DNA from: Bacteroidota bacterium
Lineage (GTDB): Bacteria > Bacteroidota > Bacteroidia > Chitinophagales > LD1
Reading direction: 5' to 3'
DNA: 32,806 nt
NCBI GenBank assembly: GCA_018267365.1
Contig: JAFDYQ010000045.1
Coordinates: forward strand, 1-32,806
Below, piece after piece: positions 32,162-32,806 of this stretch. The notes under the pieces were generated by a model, which saw nothing but the letters and a program-made list of their open reading frames with translations, was not told the origin of the DNA and ran no database searches. Made by a program: the position numbers and the translations under genes. Each line of letters begins with the position of its first letter. Position 1 is the first letter of the stretch.

Positions 32162-32806
32162 TTAATAAACTTCCAGGTCATCAGTTGTTATAACGGCTGA
32201 GGATTTTTTATGTACCTGATCAGGGGTTTTGTATCCCAGGCTCAAGTGCGGCCTTCATTATTGTAAATATAAATACTTTGTTCAATGACTTGAGCTGCTT
32301 GTGTAATGTTCTGATAGGTTTGGATCAAAAACTCCTCTTTCAGTATTCCTTTAATACGCTCTGCCAAAGCGTATTGATAGCAGTCATATCCATCTGTCAT
32401 ACTGGCTTTTATTTCATGTTTTAAAAGTAGTGGCTGATAGTTATCCGAGGAATATTGAAGTCCACGATCTAAGTGGTGTATGAGTGAACCTTAGAACGTC
32501 CTTTTTCCTGTTGCCATTTTCAGGGCTTTCATTACACCCTCTGTCCTCAGATCATGGCTGAGATGATAGCCCATAATCTTCCTTGATACTGCATCAGTTA
32601 CAAGGGATAAATAACTATTACCCTCGTGCGTTTTTATATAGGTAATATCGCTAACTCAGAGCTGTTCGGGCTGGTCAAATATTGTTGCCTTAATCCGGTT
32701 AGGATGCTTGTAGAGCCAATGGTTAGACATCGTGGTTTTAGTATAGCTTTTACGAGGTTTGATAAGCGTGTGTCCGGCACGTGAAAAGCTGAACAACTTA
32801 TCTCTG
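32162..32806 (-). pseudogene. IS3-family transposase (rve integrase core), degraded and cut by the window edge
   Basis: The minus strand reads NHWLYKHPNRIKAT, a stop, VSDITYIKTHEGNSYLSLVT, DAVSRKIMGYHLSHDLRTEG, VMKALKMATGKRTF, a stop, SLIHHLDRGLQYSSDNYQ and YALAERIKGILKEEFLIQTY. This is the rve core of an IS3/IS150-type OrfB. Two in-frame stops are present (TGA near 32658, where family members have Trp, and TAA near 32492). After NNE a one-base deletion near 32251 shifts the frame into LSLGYKTPDQVHKK, ending at TAA 32162-32164. It is not expected to be active. The 5' part and OrfA lie outside the window. Confidence 0.85.

Noticed and set aside
1..32806. Composite transposon between the two IS ends
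   Set aside because: The interior holds core genes (murF, rng, ppk1, HU, type IX genes), and one transposase is degraded. Contig breakage at repeats is simpler.

Overview
The window reads as a chromosomal segment of a Bacteroidota bacterium, probably near the Chitinophagales/Saprospirales. The evidence is a type IX secretion/gliding block (porV, porU, a PorP/SprF protein, gldJ, gldH), a secreted protein with a C-terminal type A sorting domain, a SusC-style TonB receptor with an N-terminal carboxypeptidase-regulatory-like domain, a Cys-rich RicT next to gldH, and several promoters resembling the Bacteroidota TTTG-N19-TAnnTTTG consensus. GC is about half in most genes that I sampled. No rRNA, tRNA or CRISPR array was seen.

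Layout. Positions 1-49 carry the end of an IS3-like element. At 113-8200 lie porV and porU (minus strand), then divergently a PorP/SprF protein and gldJ (plus strand), closed by a strong bidirectional terminator. At 8250-9130 there is a decayed tail-fibre/S74-like surface protein gene and an unexplained stretch with a direct repeat. At 9131-11192 are ricT and gldH, abutting. At 11329-13176 is a secreted LRR protein that is a likely cargo of the secretion system. At 13367-16511 are a helical protein of unknown function and a PaaN-type aldehyde dehydrogenase. At 16524-17198 sits an AT-rich AbiV-like HEPN gene, probably acquired phage defence. At 17174-20831 is a minus-strand cassette: a His/Cys-rich small protein, a TonB receptor and a lipoprotein, plausibly for metal uptake. 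At 20880-26400 are sixA, a 42-residue lipoprotein, ppk1, ppx and a second large helical protein. At 26387-29418 (minus strand) are HU, a membrane-anchored TPR protein, a 29-residue basic ribosomal-type protein (AURKAIP1/COX24, mS38/bS22 type) and RNase G/E. At 29798-32126 galE converges on murF. The window ends inside a degraded IS3-family transposase whose terminal repeat lies 9 bp from the murF start.

How the parts fit. PorU and PorV belong to the outer-membrane sortase machinery that cleaves and attaches cargo such as the LRR protein; GldJ and GldH are lipoproteins of the gliding/secretion apparatus. Ppk1 and Ppx make and degrade polyphosphate. HU, RNase G/E and the tiny basic protein form a nucleoid/RNA/translation housekeeping group. 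The most accessory-looking parts are the AbiV gene, the decayed surface-protein locus and the IS ends. Both window ends fall in related IS termini, which suggests that the window may be a contig broken at repeats. I found no convincing wholly new multi-gene system. The best candidates for novelty are the His-rich/TonB/lipoprotein cassette with hairpins at the receptor start, the lone AbiV gene with its antisense overlap, and the repeat-bearing stretch at 8866-9130.
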